In this document: positions 37,442 to 49,381 of the stretch, piece by piece | Layout of the letters: each line of letters opens with the position of its first letter | Numbering within the stretch: position 1 is the stretch's first letter | Source: an uncultured beta proteobacterium | GTDB taxonomy: Bacteria; Pseudomonadota; Gammaproteobacteria; Burkholderiales; Burkholderiaceae_C | Length of the DNA stretch: 64,000 bases | Assembly: GCA_903909815.1 (NCBI GenBank) | Contig: CAIVXG010000085.1 | Location: forward strand, 1 to 64,000 | Direction of reading: 5' to 3' | The notes under the pieces: generated by a model | Seen by the model: only the letters and a program-made list of their open reading frames with translations | Database searches by the model: none | What the model was told of the DNA's origin: nothing | Program-made: the position numbers and the translations under genes

Positions 37442-38875
37442 TCAAAGCACGCGACAGATCTTCAGCATGTTGGTGCCGCCGGGCGCTCCCATGGGCTCGC
37501 CGCAGGTGATGGCATAGACGTCTCCGGTCTGCACCACACCCAGGTGCTTGATGTGGCGTTCGGCCTGCACCAGCGCCGTGTCACGCACGGCGCTGGTGTC
37601 CATCAACAGCGCGTGCACATTGCGGTACAGCGTCATACGCCGCTGCGTCGCCAGATTTGAGGTCAGCGCGTAGATCGGCACGTGGATCAGGTAGCGACTC
37701 ATCCACAAGGGCGTGGAACCACTGTCAGTGAGCGCCACGATGGCCTTGGCGCCAAGGTGGTGCGCCGTGAAAAGGGCGCCCAAAGCGATCGCCTGATCGA
37801 TGCGGCTGAAGGTGCGTCCGCTGAAATCGGCGTCCAGCGACAACTCTTCAGCGGCCTCAGCGGCCTCGCAGATCTTGGCCATTTCCAGCACCGTCTCCAG
37901 CGGGTATTTGCCGGCGGCGGTTTCGGCCGAAAGCATCACCGCGTCGGTGCCATCGAGCACGGCGTTGGCCACGTCGCTGACTTCGGCGCGGGTGGGTACG
38001 GGGTTGGAGATCATCGACTCCATCATCTGCGTGGCGGTGATCACGAAGCGGTCGTGCTCGCGCGCCAGCTTGATCATGCGTTTTTGCAGCGCAGGCACCA
38101 CCGCGTTGCCCACTTCCACAGCCAGGTCGCCGCGCGCCACCATGATGCCGTCGCTGGCCAGCAGGATTTCTTCGAGCTTGGGGATGGCTTCGGCGCGCTC
38201 GATCTTCGCGATCAGGCCGGGCCTGTGGTTGAACTCCGCGCCTGCCACGTTGCACAGTTGGCGCGCCATTTCCATGTCTGTGGAGTTCTTGGGAAAGCTA
38301 ACGGCCACATAGTCGGCCTGGAACGACATCGCGGTCTTGATGTCGTCCATGTCCTTGGCGGTGAGCGCCGGCGCCGTCAGGCCGCCACCCTGCTTGTTGA
38401 TGCCCTTGTTGTTGGACAGTACACCGCCGACCTTGACCGTGGTGAACACTGCCGCGCCTTTGACCGAGTCGACCGTAATCACGATCAGTCCGTCGTTCAG
38501 CAGCAGCACGTCGCCCGCTTTGACTTCGCTGGGCAGCGTCTTGTAGTCCAGGCCCACGGCATCGACATCGCCCAGCTCGGTGCGCGCCGCGTCGAGCACG
38601 AATTTCTGCCCTGCCTCCAGCATGACCTTGCCGTCGGCAAACTTTCCCACGCGTATCTTGGGGCCCTGCAAATCGGCCATGATGGCCACTTCCCGTCCGG
38701 CCCGCGTCGCCGCGGCGCGCACCAGCGTGGCACGGTCGATATGGTCCTGGGCCGTGCCGTGGCTGAAGTTCATGCGCACCACGTCCACGCCGGCGCGAAT
38801 CAACTGCTCCAGCATCGCGGGGTCGCTTGAGGCAGGGCCGAGGGTGGCAACGATCTTGGTGGCGCGACGGGTCAT
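37442..38875 (-). CDS. pyk: Pyruvate kinase
   Basis: Converts PEP and ADP to pyruvate and ATP. 477 residues; TKIVATLGPASSDPAMLEQLIRAGVDVVRMNFSHG at the N terminus, the active-site signature LIAKIERAEAIPKLEEIL (conserved Lys), ARGDLAVEVG and TRAEVSDVANAVLDGTDAVMLSAETAAGKYP. The C-terminal allosteric domain is complete. Confidence 0.96.
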   Translation of the reverse strand: MTRRATKIVATLGPASSDPAMLEQLIRAGVDVVRMNFSHGTAQDHIDRATLVRAAATRAGREVAIMADLQGPKIRVGKFADGKVMLEAGQKFVLDAARTELGDVDAVGLDYKTLPSEVKAGDVLLLNDGLIVITVDSVKGAAVFTTVKVGGVLSNNKGINKQGGGLTAPALTAKDMDDIKTAMSFQADYVAVSFPKNSTDMEMARQLCNVAGAEFNHRPGLIAKIERAEAIPKLEEILLASDGIMVARGDLAVEVGNAVVPALQKRMIKLAREHDRFVITATQMMESMISNPVPTRAEVSDVANAVLDGTDAVMLSAETAAGKYPLETVLEMAKICEAAEAAEELSLDADFSGRTFSRIDQAIALGALFTAHHLGAKAIVALTDSGSTPLWMSRYLIHVPIYALTSNLATQRRMTLYRNVHALLMDTSAVRDTALVQAERHIKHLGVVQTGDVYAITCGEPMGAPGGTNMLKICRVL

Positions 38876-38959
38876 GATTCTGTCTCCTGGTTATTTTGTT
38901 TCTCTTAACCGGCAATTTTCACACGAAACCGGTTACATGGCAGCAACAAGCCGCGCGTG

Positions 38960-39307
38960 CTACCAAGCCAGTGCCAGATGCAGCGGCAAATAAACTGCCA
39001 TACCCACAAGGATCGTACCGAGCACAGCCTGGCCTGAGCCCTTGCGCCAGAAGTAAAACCCCACGCCCGCTGCTGCGGCAAACAGGCGCGCGTCCTGCCA
39101 GGTACTGATGAATGCGCCCTGCGTCATTACGATTTCCGGCACGATGACCGCCGACAGCGCGGCGATGGGCGCGTATTGCAAGCCGCGCTGCGCCCAACGC
39201 GGTAAAGACCAGTCGCTGCTTGATATGAAGAAGAAACAACGGGTCAGCACCGTCACCAGCGCCAGGCCCACGATCACCCCCAGGGTCCAGAATTCAGAGG
39301 CGTTCAT
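38960..39307 (-). CDS. azlD: AzlD-type branched-chain amino-acid export subunit
   Basis: 115 residues with three to four hydrophobic helices, the small partner of AzlC in branched-chain amino-acid (and azaleucine) export. The ATG at 39307 overlaps the azlC stop (ATGA), so the two subunits are coupled. A much longer frame extends upstream through azlC but is only its shadow. Confidence 0.88.
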   Translation of the reverse strand: MNASEFWTLGVIVGLALVTVLTRCFFFISSSDWSLPRWAQRGLQYAPIAALSAVIVPEIVMTQGAFISTWQDARLFAAAAGVGFYFWRKGSGQAVLGTILVGMAVYLPLHLALAW

Positions 39308-40035
39308 GCATTGCCGTCGCTTGCCTTGAGCGTGGTTTCTGCCAACATGCAAAGCGTCACCGCCACCGCAATAGAGACCACGATGTTCAGGTGAAAAGGC
39401 AGTGCAAAGGCCGCCACCGCGGCCGCTCCCGCTACGCCCGCCGAGACCATGCGCAGGCGGCTGGATGCGAGCGAACTGGCCACGCCCAGCAACGCCAGGA
39501 TGCCGGCAAACCCCAGGCCCCACTGCACTGGAACCGAATGCGCCAGCGCAATCCCCAGCAGGCTGGCGGACTGCCAACTGATCCAGTTGAACACCATGCC
39601 ACCACTCAGGTAAGCCAACTGTGCGCTCTGTTCTTGGGCGTCGTTTGCCGCGTGCGGATAACGGCGCGTGAACATCACGTAACTCAAGTCCGCCGTCAGA
39701 TAGCCCGTGAGCAGCCGTTTCCAGAGATGCAGGTGCATGAGGTAGGGTCGCAGATGGACGCTGAACACGACAAAGCGCAGGTTCACGCAAAAGGCCGTGG
39801 CCAGTATCACGGCCGCCGGAGCGCCCGCGGCCAGCAAGGGAATCGCCGCGAGCTGCGAGCTGCCGGCAAACACCAGCAGCGTCATGGCCACGGACTCGAC
39901 CACGCTCATGCCCGAATTGACCATGGCCACGCCGGTCATGAGTCCCCAAGCCGCCAGACCGGGCGACACCAGGGCCATTTCCCGCGCCCCCCGGGAAAAC
40001 TCTGGATGGCGCAGCAGGCGGCGCACGGCACTCAT
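39304..40035 (-). CDS. azlC: AzlC family branched-chain amino-acid exporter, large subunit
   Basis: 243 residues. Family features include the N-terminal [31 protein letters not shown] and the segment [19 protein letters not shown]; about five to seven membrane helices. It pumps valine/leucine/isoleucine-type substrates with AzlD. The ATG at 40035 overlaps the stop of fmt (ATGA), so azlCD are read after def-fmt as one overlapping series. Confidence 0.9.
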   Translation of the reverse strand: MSAVRRLLRHPEFSRGAREMALVSPGLAAWGLMTGVAMVNSGMSVVESVAMTLLVFAGSSQLAAIPLLAAGAPAAVILATAFCVNLRFVVFSVHLRPYLMHLHLWKRLLTGYLTADLSYVMFTRRYPHAANDAQEQSAQLAYLSGGMVFNWISWQSASLLGIALAHSVPVQWGLGFAGILALLGVASSLASSRLRMVSAGVAGAAAVAAFALPFHLNIVVSIAVAVTLCMLAETTLKASDGNA

Positions 40036-40997
40036 GCGCCGCCCAGGCGTGTTCCTGGCGCCAGCGCGAAGCCGCGCAAAAACTCCGCAGCACTCAGGCG
40101 TTTGCCTCCCGGCCGTTGCAGCTGCGTGAGCTTCACGGTGCCGTCGCCTGCTTGGACGAAGACGCCGTCGGCGTTCGCTCTCAGCACCGCGCCACATGAC
40201 GCCGTTTTCTGCGTCAGGGGCTGCGCGCTAGCCTCCCAAACCTTCACCGTTTCGCCCAGGATGGTGGTGCACGCGCCTGGAAATGGATTGAATGCGTGGA
40301 TGCGGCGAACGATGAGTTCTGCTGGCTGTGACCAGTCCAGCACCGCTTCGTGCTTTTCAATTTTGTGCGCGTAGGTGATGCCCGCTCCAGGTTGCCGCGT
40401 CGCCGCCAAGCGCTCGCCACCTGCCAATCGGGTCAGGGCCTGCACGATCAGGGTCGCGCCCAGTTCGGCCAAGGCGTCGTGCAGGCTGGCAGTCGTATCC
40501 GTTGTCAGGATCGGCAGCGATTGAGCCGCCAGCATATCGCCCGTGTCCAGTCCCGCGTCCATCTGCATGAGCGTGACGCCGGTCACGGTGTCGCCGGCCT
40601 CGACCGCACGGTGTATGGGCGCTGCGCCACGCCAACGCGGCAGCAAAGACGCATGGATATTGAGGCATCCCAGCGGGGGAACATCAAGAACCCATTGCGG
40701 CAGGATCAGACCATAGGCCGCAACCACCATCACGTCGGGCTGCGCCGTGAGCAGCACCTGCTGTGCTGCCGCGGCGTCCTCAGGGTATTTGCCGTCGAGC
40801 CGCAGGCTTCTGGGCTGTGCCAGCGCCAGGGATTGCTCCAGCGCAAACTGTTTCACTGCAGATGCATGCAACTTCATGCCGCGCCCGGCGGGTCGATCCG
40901 GCTGCGTCAACACCAAAGTCACCTCGTGACCGGCCTTATGCAACGCTGTCAACGCCGCACGGGCGAATTCCGGCGTGCCGGCAAAGGCGACCCTCAA
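40032..40997 (-). CDS. fmt: Methionyl-tRNA formyltransferase
   Basis: Formylates initiator Met-tRNA. 321 residues from a TTG at 40997, which overlaps the def stop codon (TTGA). [15 protein letters not shown] begins the fold; the folate-binding [21 protein letters not shown] and the ADTG-type [11 protein letters not shown] follow. An upstream ATG at 41114 in the same frame lies deep in def and was rejected. Order def-fmt is the usual one. Confidence 0.93.
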   Translation of the reverse strand: MRVAFAGTPEFARAALTALHKAGHEVTLVLTQPDRPAGRGMKLHASAVKQFALEQSLALAQPRSLRLDGKYPEDAAAAQQVLLTAQPDVMVVAAYGLILPQWVLDVPPLGCLNIHASLLPRWRGAAPIHRAVEAGDTVTGVTLMQMDAGLDTGDMLAAQSLPILTTDTTASLHDALAELGATLIVQALTRLAGGERLAATRQPGAGITYAHKIEKHEAVLDWSQPAELIVRRIHAFNPFPGACTTILGETVKVWEASAQPLTQKTASCGAVLRANADGVFVQAGDGTVKLTQLQRPGGKRLSAAEFLRGFALAPGTRLGGA

Positions 40998-41503
40998 CGC
41001 AGTTCCTCTCGCGCCAGCTTGATCATCTTCGTCTTGATCCGGTTGCGCTTGAGCGGCGACAGGTATTGCACAAATACCTTGCCCAGCAGGTGGTCCATCT
41101 CGTGCTGGATGCACACCGCCAACAGGCCTTCAGCCTCAATGTTTTGTTGTTTTCCACTGCGATCCAGCGCGGTGGCCTTGATGGCTGAAGAGCGCTCCAC
41201 GCCATCGTAGATTCCGGGTACCGAAAGGCAGCCTTCTTCGTTCAAATGTTTTTCCTCGCTGGCCCAGACGATCTCGGGATTGATCAACACCAGCGGTTGA
41301 TTGCGCTCCTGCGAGATGTCGATCACCACCAGTCGTTCGTGCACGTCCACCTGGCTGGCGGCCAGTCCGATGCCGTTGGCTTCATACATGGTTTCCAGCA
41401 TGTCGTCGATCAGTTGGTGGATGCGTCTATCCACGGCCTGCACCGGTTTGGCAAGCTTGTTGAGCCGGGGGTCGGGGTAGAGAAGAATGGGTATGAGGGC
41501 CAT
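40994..41503 (-). CDS. def: Peptide deformylase
   Basis: Removes the N-formyl group from new proteins; metal-dependent. 169 residues with all three motifs: [18 protein letters not shown] (Cys ligand) and [12 protein letters not shown] (HExxH). The ATG at 41503 gives the canonical [14 protein letters not shown] start. Confidence 0.96.
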   Translation of the reverse strand: MALIPILLYPDPRLNKLAKPVQAVDRRIHQLIDDMLETMYEANGIGLAASQVDVHERLVVIDISQERNQPLVLINPEIVWASEEKHLNEEGCLSVPGIYDGVERSSAIKATALDRSGKQQNIEAEGLLAVCIQHEMDHLLGKVFVQYLSPLKRNRIKTKMIKLAREELR

Positions 41504-41686
41504 GGGGTTGGGGTCGAAGTTGTCGCTATTTTCGCGACTTTTTGTTTTTTCGTTGCAGACCAAAGTTAATTATCGTTGCTCAATCAAGGGCTTGAGTGCA
41601 GAATCGCACGTGATTTATCAAGTTCCCCGACCGGTTTTTGGCTCTGCATCAGGCTGACCGGCAACCGGCCCAGGGAGGCTTTAGCA

Positions 41687-42973
41687 ATGCAGCAGGATAT
41701 GCCCGAGACAACTTATTCAAAAATTTGCAACACGGCTGCGATCTTTGTGGCCGTCAGCATGGCGCTGATGGGCGTTGCTCAGGCACAAAGTTCAGCGCCC
41801 GCGGAAAGCCAGATGGCGACTGCGACACCGCTCGCCAGCAGGGGTGTGCCTGAGAGCGAACTGGCCCCCAATGCCCCCGACAACTACATCGTCAAGGCGG
41901 GCGACACCCTGTGGGGCATAGGTGAAATATTTCTCAAATCCCCATGGCGCTGGCCCGAACTTTGGGGCATGAGCAACGCCGAGATGGCTGACCCCGGGCG
42001 TATCTTTCCTGGGCAACAGCTTTTCCTCCAGAAGAAGGACGGTGTCGTGGTACTCACGACCCGCGCGCCCGCTGCCGCCGACGACGGCCCGCCACTGGAG
42101 ACGGTTCGAATCTCGCCACGAAACCGGTTCGAATCCCTGAGCGCCAGCGCCCTGCCAACCCTGCAGCCCCATTTGATCGAACCTTTTCTGGTGGAGCCCA
42201 ACATCGTCAGCGAGAATGAGCTGCAAAGTGCGCCGCGTATCGTTGCGGCCCAGGAAGGGCGGGTGCTTTTGAGCCGTGGCGACCGCGCCTACGTGCGTGG
42301 GCCCGCTGAATCTCCTGTGACCGACCCCGGCACCGGACCGCAATTGACCCTGCGGGTATTTCGCGACCCGAAGCCGTTGTTTGATCCGGACACCCACGCG
42401 GTGCTGGGCTATGAGGCCCCCTACGTTGGCAAAGCCGTGCTTGTGCGCAGTGAGGTGGAAGCGACGTCCAGCAAGAAGCGCAAGGGCTCCAGTTGGTTGG
42501 GACGATTGCTCAGCGCCAGTCCGCCAGACCCCTTGGGAGAGAACACCACCCTGCCCACGGCTGCAGTCATCGACATCGTCGAAACCAAGGAAGAAATGCG
42601 CGTGGGCGACCGGCTGCTGGCTGAGCCCGAGCGGCAACTGCGTAATTTTGTGCCGCATGCGCCGGAGCGAAAAGTGGTCGGCCGGATCATTTCCGTGTAC
42701 GGAGATGGGGTGACCAACGCCGCCCAAAATCAGGTGGTCGTGATCAGCCGCGGCAGCAGCAACGGCCTGAAGGCCGGTGACGTGCTTGCCATCCTCAAGG
42801 ACGGACCGACCGTCAAGGATCAGACCGACCCTGGCAAATCGAATGTAAAAATTCCGAACGAGCGCAATGGATTGCTGATGGTGTTCCGCACCTTTGACAA
42901 GCTCTCCTACGCATTGATTCTGGAGATCGTCGACGGCGTGAAGGTGGGTGACCGGGTCACCAACCCCCGGTAG
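41687..42973 (+). CDS. LysM domain periplasmic protein
   Basis: 428 residues. A signal peptide (about 10-34, ending AQA) precedes a LysM peptidoglycan-binding domain: YIVKAGDTLWGIGEIFLKSPWRWPELWGMS. The rest has no named domain but is conserved in relatives that lie just upstream of dprA. The start ATG at 41687 has GGGAGG upstream. It is divergent from def; probably a cell-wall-associated protein, role unknown. Confidence 0.85.
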   Translation: MQQDMPETTYSKICNTAAIFVAVSMALMGVAQAQSSAPAESQMATATPLASRGVPESELAPNAPDNYIVKAGDTLWGIGEIFLKSPWRWPELWGMSNAEMADPGRIFPGQQLFLQKKDGVVVLTTRAPAAADDGPPLETVRISPRNRFESLSASALPTLQPHLIEPFLVEPNIVSENELQSAPRIVAAQEGRVLLSRGDRAYVRGPAESPVTDPGTGPQLTLRVFRDPKPLFDPDTHAVLGYEAPYVGKAVLVRSEVEATSSKKRKGSSWLGRLLSASPPDPLGENTTLPTAAVIDIVETKEEMRVGDRLLAEPERQLRNFVPHAPERKVVGRIISVYGDGVTNAAQNQVVVISRGSSNGLKAGDVLAILKDGPTVKDQTDPGKSNVKIPNERNGLLMVFRTFDKLSYALILEIVDGVKVGDRVTNPR

Positions 42974-42993
42974 ATGGGGTGGGGTCGCGTACC

Positions 42994-44148
42994 ATGGAGC
43001 GCGACGAACTGGCTGCGTGGTTAAGACTGACGCTCAGCGTTGGCGTTGGCAACCTGAGCGGGGCCAAACTATTAGCCGCCTTCGGTCAGCCAGAGACCGT
43101 CTTTTCCCAATCCCGCCTGGCATTGCGGCATGTAGTGAGCGTGGCTCAAGCCGATGCGCTTTTGAGCGAGCCAGCTCAATGGCCCGAGCTCGTCGTGCGG
43201 ACCTGGGATTGGTTGCAGCAGGGTGCGATTGCCGGTGTGCAGCGTCGCGTTGTCGCATTGGGAGATGAGCTCTATCCTTCCAGCCTGCTGCAGATCGAGG
43301 ATCCGCCCCTATTGCTTTACCTGATGGGCCAATTGGACGAGCTTGGGGCCGATCCTTATGCCAGTTGCCTGGCCATCGTGGGCAGTCGAAACCCCACTCC
43401 TCAGGGAATGGCGAATGCTAAGAACTTTGCACTCGCCTGCGTCCAGGCCGGACTCACGGTGGTCTCAGGACTGGCCCTGGGTGTGGACGGCGCGGCGCAC
43501 GAAGGTGCGCTGGCGGCAGAGCCCCCGGCGAGGAATCGATGGGCCACCGTCGCCGTGCTTGGCACCGGACTGGACCGGGTCTACCCCGGGAAACATTTGG
43601 CGCTGGCACACCGCATCGCGCAACGCGGGTTGCTCATCAGTGAATATCCGCTGGGCACGCCGCCCCTGGCCGCCAACTTTCCCAAGCGCAACCGCATCAT
43701 TGCCGGCCTGTCATTGGGCACGCTGGTGGTGGAGGCGGCACTGAAATCGGGCTCGCTGATCACGGCGCGTTTGACCGCAGAACAGGGCAAAGAGGTGTTT
43801 GCCATACCCGGCTCGATCCACGCACCGCAATCCCATGGCTGCCACGCCTTGATCCGCGAAGGCGCCAAGCTGGTGGAATCGGTGTCGGATGTCCTGGAAG
43901 AACTGCCTTTGAAGGCGGCAAGCCATGCGGGCGGTGTGGATCCTGTGGCGGCGAGTGCCAATCACCCCGGCACTGCGGCAAGTCGGTTGCTGCAAGTGCT
44001 AGGCCATGACCCTGCGAGTCTGGACGCCTTGGTGGCGCGCACAGGCATCGACGCCGCCGGGTTGCAGGTTCAATTGCTCGAACTGGAACTCAGCGGCGAC
44101 GTGTCACGCCTGCCCGGCGGACTGTTCCAACGCTTCCACTCAGCCTGA
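42994..44148 (+). CDS. dprA: DNA-processing protein DprA
   Basis: Binds incoming single-stranded DNA in natural transformation and loads RecA. 384 residues; the Rossmann-like core has AIVGSRNPTPQGMANA, SGLALGVDGAAHEGAL, VLGTGLDRVYPGKH and FPKRNRIIAGLS, with a C-terminal winged-helix domain. It follows the LysM gene by 20 nt. In relatives topA often comes next; here a convergent transporter gene starts 1 nt after the dprA stop. Confidence 0.94.
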   Translation: MERDELAAWLRLTLSVGVGNLSGAKLLAAFGQPETVFSQSRLALRHVVSVAQADALLSEPAQWPELVVRTWDWLQQGAIAGVQRRVVALGDELYPSSLLQIEDPPLLLYLMGQLDELGADPYASCLAIVGSRNPTPQGMANAKNFALACVQAGLTVVSGLALGVDGAAHEGALAAEPPARNRWATVAVLGTGLDRVYPGKHLALAHRIAQRGLLISEYPLGTPPLAANFPKRNRIIAGLSLGTLVVEAALKSGSLITARLTAEQGKEVFAIPGSIHAPQSHGCHALIREGAKLVESVSDVLEELPLKAASHAGGVDPVAASANHPGTAASRLLQVLGHDPASLDALVARTGIDAAGLQVQLLELELSGDVSRLPGGLFQRFHSA

Positions 44149-44149
44149 G

Positions 44150-45457
44150 CTAGGACATAACTTCCCGGCCCCGCGTCTCTGGCAGGGCCAGCATCGCCAG
44201 GACACTGATGATGCCGGTGCCCACCAGGTACCAGGCCGGTGCCATGGGGTCCCCGGTGACGCCGATGAGCCAAGTGACGACCAACTGGGTCGAGCCGCCG
44301 AACAAGGCCACGCCTAAAGCGTAGGCGATTGACAGGCCAGTGGATCGAACCGCAATCGGCAGCAATTCGGGGATCGCCACCAGGGACGCGGACGCGCTGA
44401 TAAAGGTCAGAGCGGCCAGCATGGAGGTGACGCCAATGAGTGCGGTCGTGGTTCGGACCTCGAACAGCCACATGAAAGCCGGGTAGGCCAAAACAATCGC
44501 CAGAATGCGTGGCACGAGCATCACCGGCTTGCGCCCGAAGCGGTCGGAGAGCCAGCCGCCGACCAGCGAGAAGACCACCGTCGAAATGCCCAGTGCCACG
44601 ACCGACACCAAGGCAATGGTCGGCGGGAACTTCAGGGTATTGATTGCGTAGGTTGTCATGTACATGCCAACGTAGGTGGGTACGGTGCCGCCCAGGATGA
44701 TCAGGATCGAGAGCAGGATGACGCGCGCATTCTGCCGCAGCAGTGGCATCAAACGCGGCGCGGCATGGGCATCTCCGCTGGCGCGGGGCGCCATCGTTTC
44801 TGGCATGTGATGGCGCAGATAGATCGCCACCGGAATCAGCAACAGCCCGGCCGCGAACGGAATGCGCCAGCCCCATGCTGCCAGGTCAGCCGGCGCCATC
44901 AGCTTGCCCAAGCTCACGCCCATTACGCCCGCGAGCAGAATAGCCAAGCCCTGGCTGACGAACTGCCAACTGGCATACAAGCCGCGCTTTTCTGGTGGTG
45001 CAATTTCGATCAGAAAAGAGGTGGATGGCCCGACTTCACCGCCCAAAGCCAAACCTTGGACCAATCTGCACAGCACCACCAGTATCGGCGCGGCGATGCC
45101 TATGCTCTCGTAGGTCGGCGTCAGCGCCAGCCCCAACGTTCCGAGCGTGATCAATAGAATGGTCAGCATCATCGCGGGCTTGCGTCCGGCGCGGTCACCA
45201 TAGGCGCCGATCAGAATGCCGCCCAGCGGCCGCGTCACAAAGCCGACGCCAAAGACTGTGACTGAGAGCAGCAGACTGGTGAACTCGGACGCCGCCGGGA
45301 AGAACGCCTTGCCGATGAATACCGCAAAGAAAGCATAGGTGCCAAAGTCATAAAACTCAAGCGCGTTGCCCGCCACCGCCGCCGCCACCACCTTGCGCGT
45401 GATGGCGGAAGCGGGTGGAGCTCCGGTCTGCGTCTCGAAATCAGTTAGTTGTGCCAT
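44150..45457 (-). CDS. MFS transporter of the metabolite:H+ symporter (MHS) type
   Basis: 435 residues with 12 predicted helices. N-terminal NALEFYDFGTYAFFAV and the loop motif GAYGDRAGRKPAMML, repeated as GWLSDRFGRKPVML in the second half, are typical of MHS carboxylate or proline/betaine carriers. It probably imports an organic acid with protons; the substrate is unknown. Confidence 0.9.
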   Translation of the reverse strand: MAQLTDFETQTGAPPASAITRKVVAAAVAGNALEFYDFGTYAFFAVFIGKAFFPAASEFTSLLLSVTVFGVGFVTRPLGGILIGAYGDRAGRKPAMMLTILLITLGTLGLALTPTYESIGIAAPILVVLCRLVQGLALGGEVGPSTSFLIEIAPPEKRGLYASWQFVSQGLAILLAGVMGVSLGKLMAPADLAAWGWRIPFAAGLLLIPVAIYLRHHMPETMAPRASGDAHAAPRLMPLLRQNARVILLSILIILGGTVPTYVGMYMTTYAINTLKFPPTIALVSVVALGISTVVFSLVGGWLSDRFGRKPVMLVPRILAIVLAYPAFMWLFEVRTTTALIGVTSMLAALTFISASASLVAIPELLPIAVRSTGLSIAYALGVALFGGSTQLVVTWLIGVTGDPMAPAWYLVGTGIISVLAMLALPETRGREVMS

Positions 45458-45594
45458 GTGTTGTCTCTTTCATAGTTGCTCTTTTTCACTTGCTCGATGT
45501 GGCCAAATCTTGGCCGGCGAACGCCTGCAGCCTGACTGCACGCGATTGAATGACAATCTTCCCCTTCCAATTCAAGGTGTCGCCGTAGAACGCG

Positions 45595-45717
45595 TCACAC
45601 CGATTTTGCTTGATTTGCGCCGTTCCGCAGCACGTGCAGCTCCAGTTCTTCACCATCGCGGCCCGGCAAGGGATGCGGGTACGAAGCCACGGTCAATTCG
45701 GCCTCACGACCAAATGG
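45595..45717 (-). other. Short open stretch between the MHS gene and the dienelactone hydrolase gene
   Basis: The 318-bp gap 45458-45775 holds no complete gene. A 40-codon stretch on the minus strand reads PFGREAELTVASYPHPLPGR then DGEELELHVLRNGANQAKSV and looks more protein-like than its surroundings, as if it were the C-terminal end of a lost gene. It was not identified. The remainder of the gap should contain the transporter's promoter. Confidence 0.3.
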
Positions 45718-45775
45718 TGGATGCGGTGCACGGCTTACCCGTTGTCGTGCCGGCTCTGCGGACCACGCGGCCGCG

Positions 45776-46444
45776 TTACGCCGACAGGTGTCGGGTGAAG
45801 AATGCGAGGCTACGTTCCCAGGCCAGTTGGGCGCAGGCGGCGTCATAGACATCGGGCCGCGTGCGGTTGAAGAACGCGTGCTCGGCCTCGTAGCGATAGA
45901 TCTCGGGCGTGGCGCCCGCGGCCTGCATCACGGCTTCCAGGGCGTTGAACTGATCCGGACCCCAGTGCTTGTCACGATTCGCGAAGTGTCCCTGGAACGC
46001 AATCTTGATGCGTGCCGGATCGGCAAACGTCGCTGGTGGAATACCGTAGAAACACACGGCCGCAGACAGCTCTTGAACGTGCACAGCAGCGGCAATGGTG
46101 AGCGCGCCGCCCATGCAAAAGCCGGTGACACCGATCTTGCCGCAGCGCTCACGCAGGAACTTCACCGCGCCTGCGAGATCCTGGTGCGTGGCGTCGCCAA
46201 AGTCCAGACCCGTCATCATGTGGCTGGCTTCGTCAGGGGTGCTGGCCACCCGGCCCCGGTACAGGTCGGGCGCCAGTGCCGAAAACCCCGCGGCGGCGTA
46301 GCGGTCGGCGATGCTGCTGATATGGTCGTTCAGCCCCCACCATTCCTGAATCACCACGACGCCCGGGCGCCCCGTGCCCGCGTCTGCAAAATAGCCGCGC
46401 GTCGACGCTCCGTCGGGACGCGTGAATTCGATGATTTGACCCAT
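45776..46444 (-). CDS. Dienelactone hydrolase family protein
   Basis: 222-residue alpha/beta hydrolase. The Cys nucleophile lies in the elbow GFCMGG, the catalytic His in YEAEHAFFNRT, and the N-terminal VVVIQEWWGLND loop is the family oxyanion region. DLH enzymes open lactone rings in aromatic degradation, but many paralogues have other roles and no catabolic cluster is seen here. Confidence 0.9.
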   Translation of the reverse strand: MGQIIEFTRPDGASTRGYFADAGTGRPGVVVIQEWWGLNDHISSIADRYAAAGFSALAPDLYRGRVASTPDEASHMMTGLDFGDATHQDLAGAVKFLRERCGKIGVTGFCMGGALTIAAAVHVQELSAAVCFYGIPPATFADPARIKIAFQGHFANRDKHWGPDQFNALEAVMQAAGATPEIYRYEAEHAFFNRTRPDVYDAACAQLAWERSLAFFTRHLSA

Positions 46445-46610
46445 GTTGTGCTCCTGGTTGGGGGATGAACGCGCACTGTACTAGCGCCTGTGCGCAGACA
46501 CTGATCGAACGCGCAGTTTATATTTTTTGAACCTTGCGCGATCGTCTGCGCAGCGGTCAAAATGTGGGCACAGGAACCCAGTGCGAACAAGCACGTTACA
46601 GGAGACGCAG

Positions 46611-47890
<1,280 letters not shown>

Positions 47891-47891
<1 letters not shown>

Positions 47892-49357
47892 TGCGCGACA
47901 AAACGATGAAAGTGCTCCAAGTCAGCGCCGAGATTTTCCCCCTGCTCAAGACCGGTGGCCTGGCCGACATCGCGGGCGCCTTGCCTGCCGCAATGAGTGC
48001 CACCGGGTGCGATCTGCGCGTGCTGCTACCGGGCTTTGCGACCATCTTGCAGGACCTGCAGGATGCAGTCGTTTTGGGTCAGGTGGCGACACCCTGGGGC
48101 GAACGGTTCAGCGTGCGCCACGGGCGTCTGGCAAGCTTGGGCGTAGCGGCCTACGTCATCGATGCGCCGGGGCTCTATCTTCGCCCTGGCAGTCCGTACG
48201 AAGACGCGCATCGCCAGCCCTATGCTGACAACCACCGTCGCTTCGCCCTGCTGGGTTGGGTGGCGGCGCTTTTAGGACAAGGTCTGGACGCGCAATGGAC
48301 GCCGCAGGTGGTGCACGCCCACGACTGGCACGCCGCACTGGCACCAGCCTATCTGGCGTTCTCGCGCGAACGCCAGCGTCAGCGTGTGGCCAGCGTCTAC
48401 ACCGTGCACAACCTGGCATATCAGGGCGTGTTTGCGCCTCAGCACTTCCATGAGCTTGGCCTGCCTGACGCCGCATTTTCGATCAACGGACTGGAGTTCC
48501 ACGGCAATATTTCTTTCATGAAGGCTGGCCTTTTTTATGCCGACCGCATCACCACCGTCAGCCCTACCTACGCGCAGGAAATACAGACGCCGGAGCAGGG
48601 TTGCGGCCTGGATGGATTGCTGCGCACGCGCCGCAGCGCACTCTGCGGCATTCTGAATGGCGTCGATGCCGCCGTGTGGAATCCGGCCTGCGACAAGCTA
48701 CTTCCCTTTGCCTATGACGCCCACAGCAACGCGGGCAAGGCGCGCTGCAAAGCGGCGCTGCAAGCCGAAATGAGCTTGGCAGCGCAGCCGCGCGCACCGC
48801 TGTTTGGCGTTGTGAGCCGGCTCACAGAGCAAAAAGGTCTGCACCTGGTGCTCGCAGGTATCGATGAGTTGCTCGCGCGCGGCGGCCAACTGGTGGTGCT
48901 GGGCAGCGGCGAAGGCTGGCTCGAAGCGGCATTGCGCGAGCAGGCACTCAAGCATCCACAGTCTGTGGCCGTGCGCCTGGGTTACGATGAAGCGCTGGCA
49001 CACCGCATCTTTGGCGGCACTGATGTGACTCTCGTGCCCTCGCGCTTTGAGCCCTGCGGTCTGACGCAGATGTATGGTCTGAGCTACGGCAGCCTGCCGC
49101 TGGTGCGACGCGTCGGCGGGCTGGCCGACACGGTGGTCGACAGCACACTAGAAGACCTTGCCGCGCAGCGCGCCAACGGCTTTGTGTTCGAGGAATTCAC
49201 GGCAGACGCGTTCACCCGTGCCCTGCGCCGGGCCTTCGCTCTGTACGCCCGTCCCGACGAATGGGCCGAGGTCGCCAAGCGCGCCATGCAGCAGGACTTT
49301 GGATGGAAGGCGAGCGCACAAAAATTCCTGGCGCTGTATCGGCAGGTAACGGGCTAA
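47891..49357 (+). CDS. glgA: Glycogen (ADP-glucose) synthase
   Basis: Transfers glucose from ADP-glucose to growing alpha-1,4-glucan; GT5 family. 488 residues with the substrate-binding KTGGLADIAGALP and the C-terminal EPCGLTQMYGLSYGSLP. The ATG at 47891 overlaps the glgC stop by one base (TGATG); a GTG at 47888 and an ATG at 47906 are alternatives, the last matching the family start MKVLQVSAE. Confidence 0.95.
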
Positions 49358-49381
49358 ATGCGGCTGACTGCGCCGACCCAT

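Noticed and set aside
38960..40093. A 377-codon frame covering azlC and azlD
   Set aside because: Only the last 115 codons are AzlD; the earlier part is azlC read in the wrong frame.
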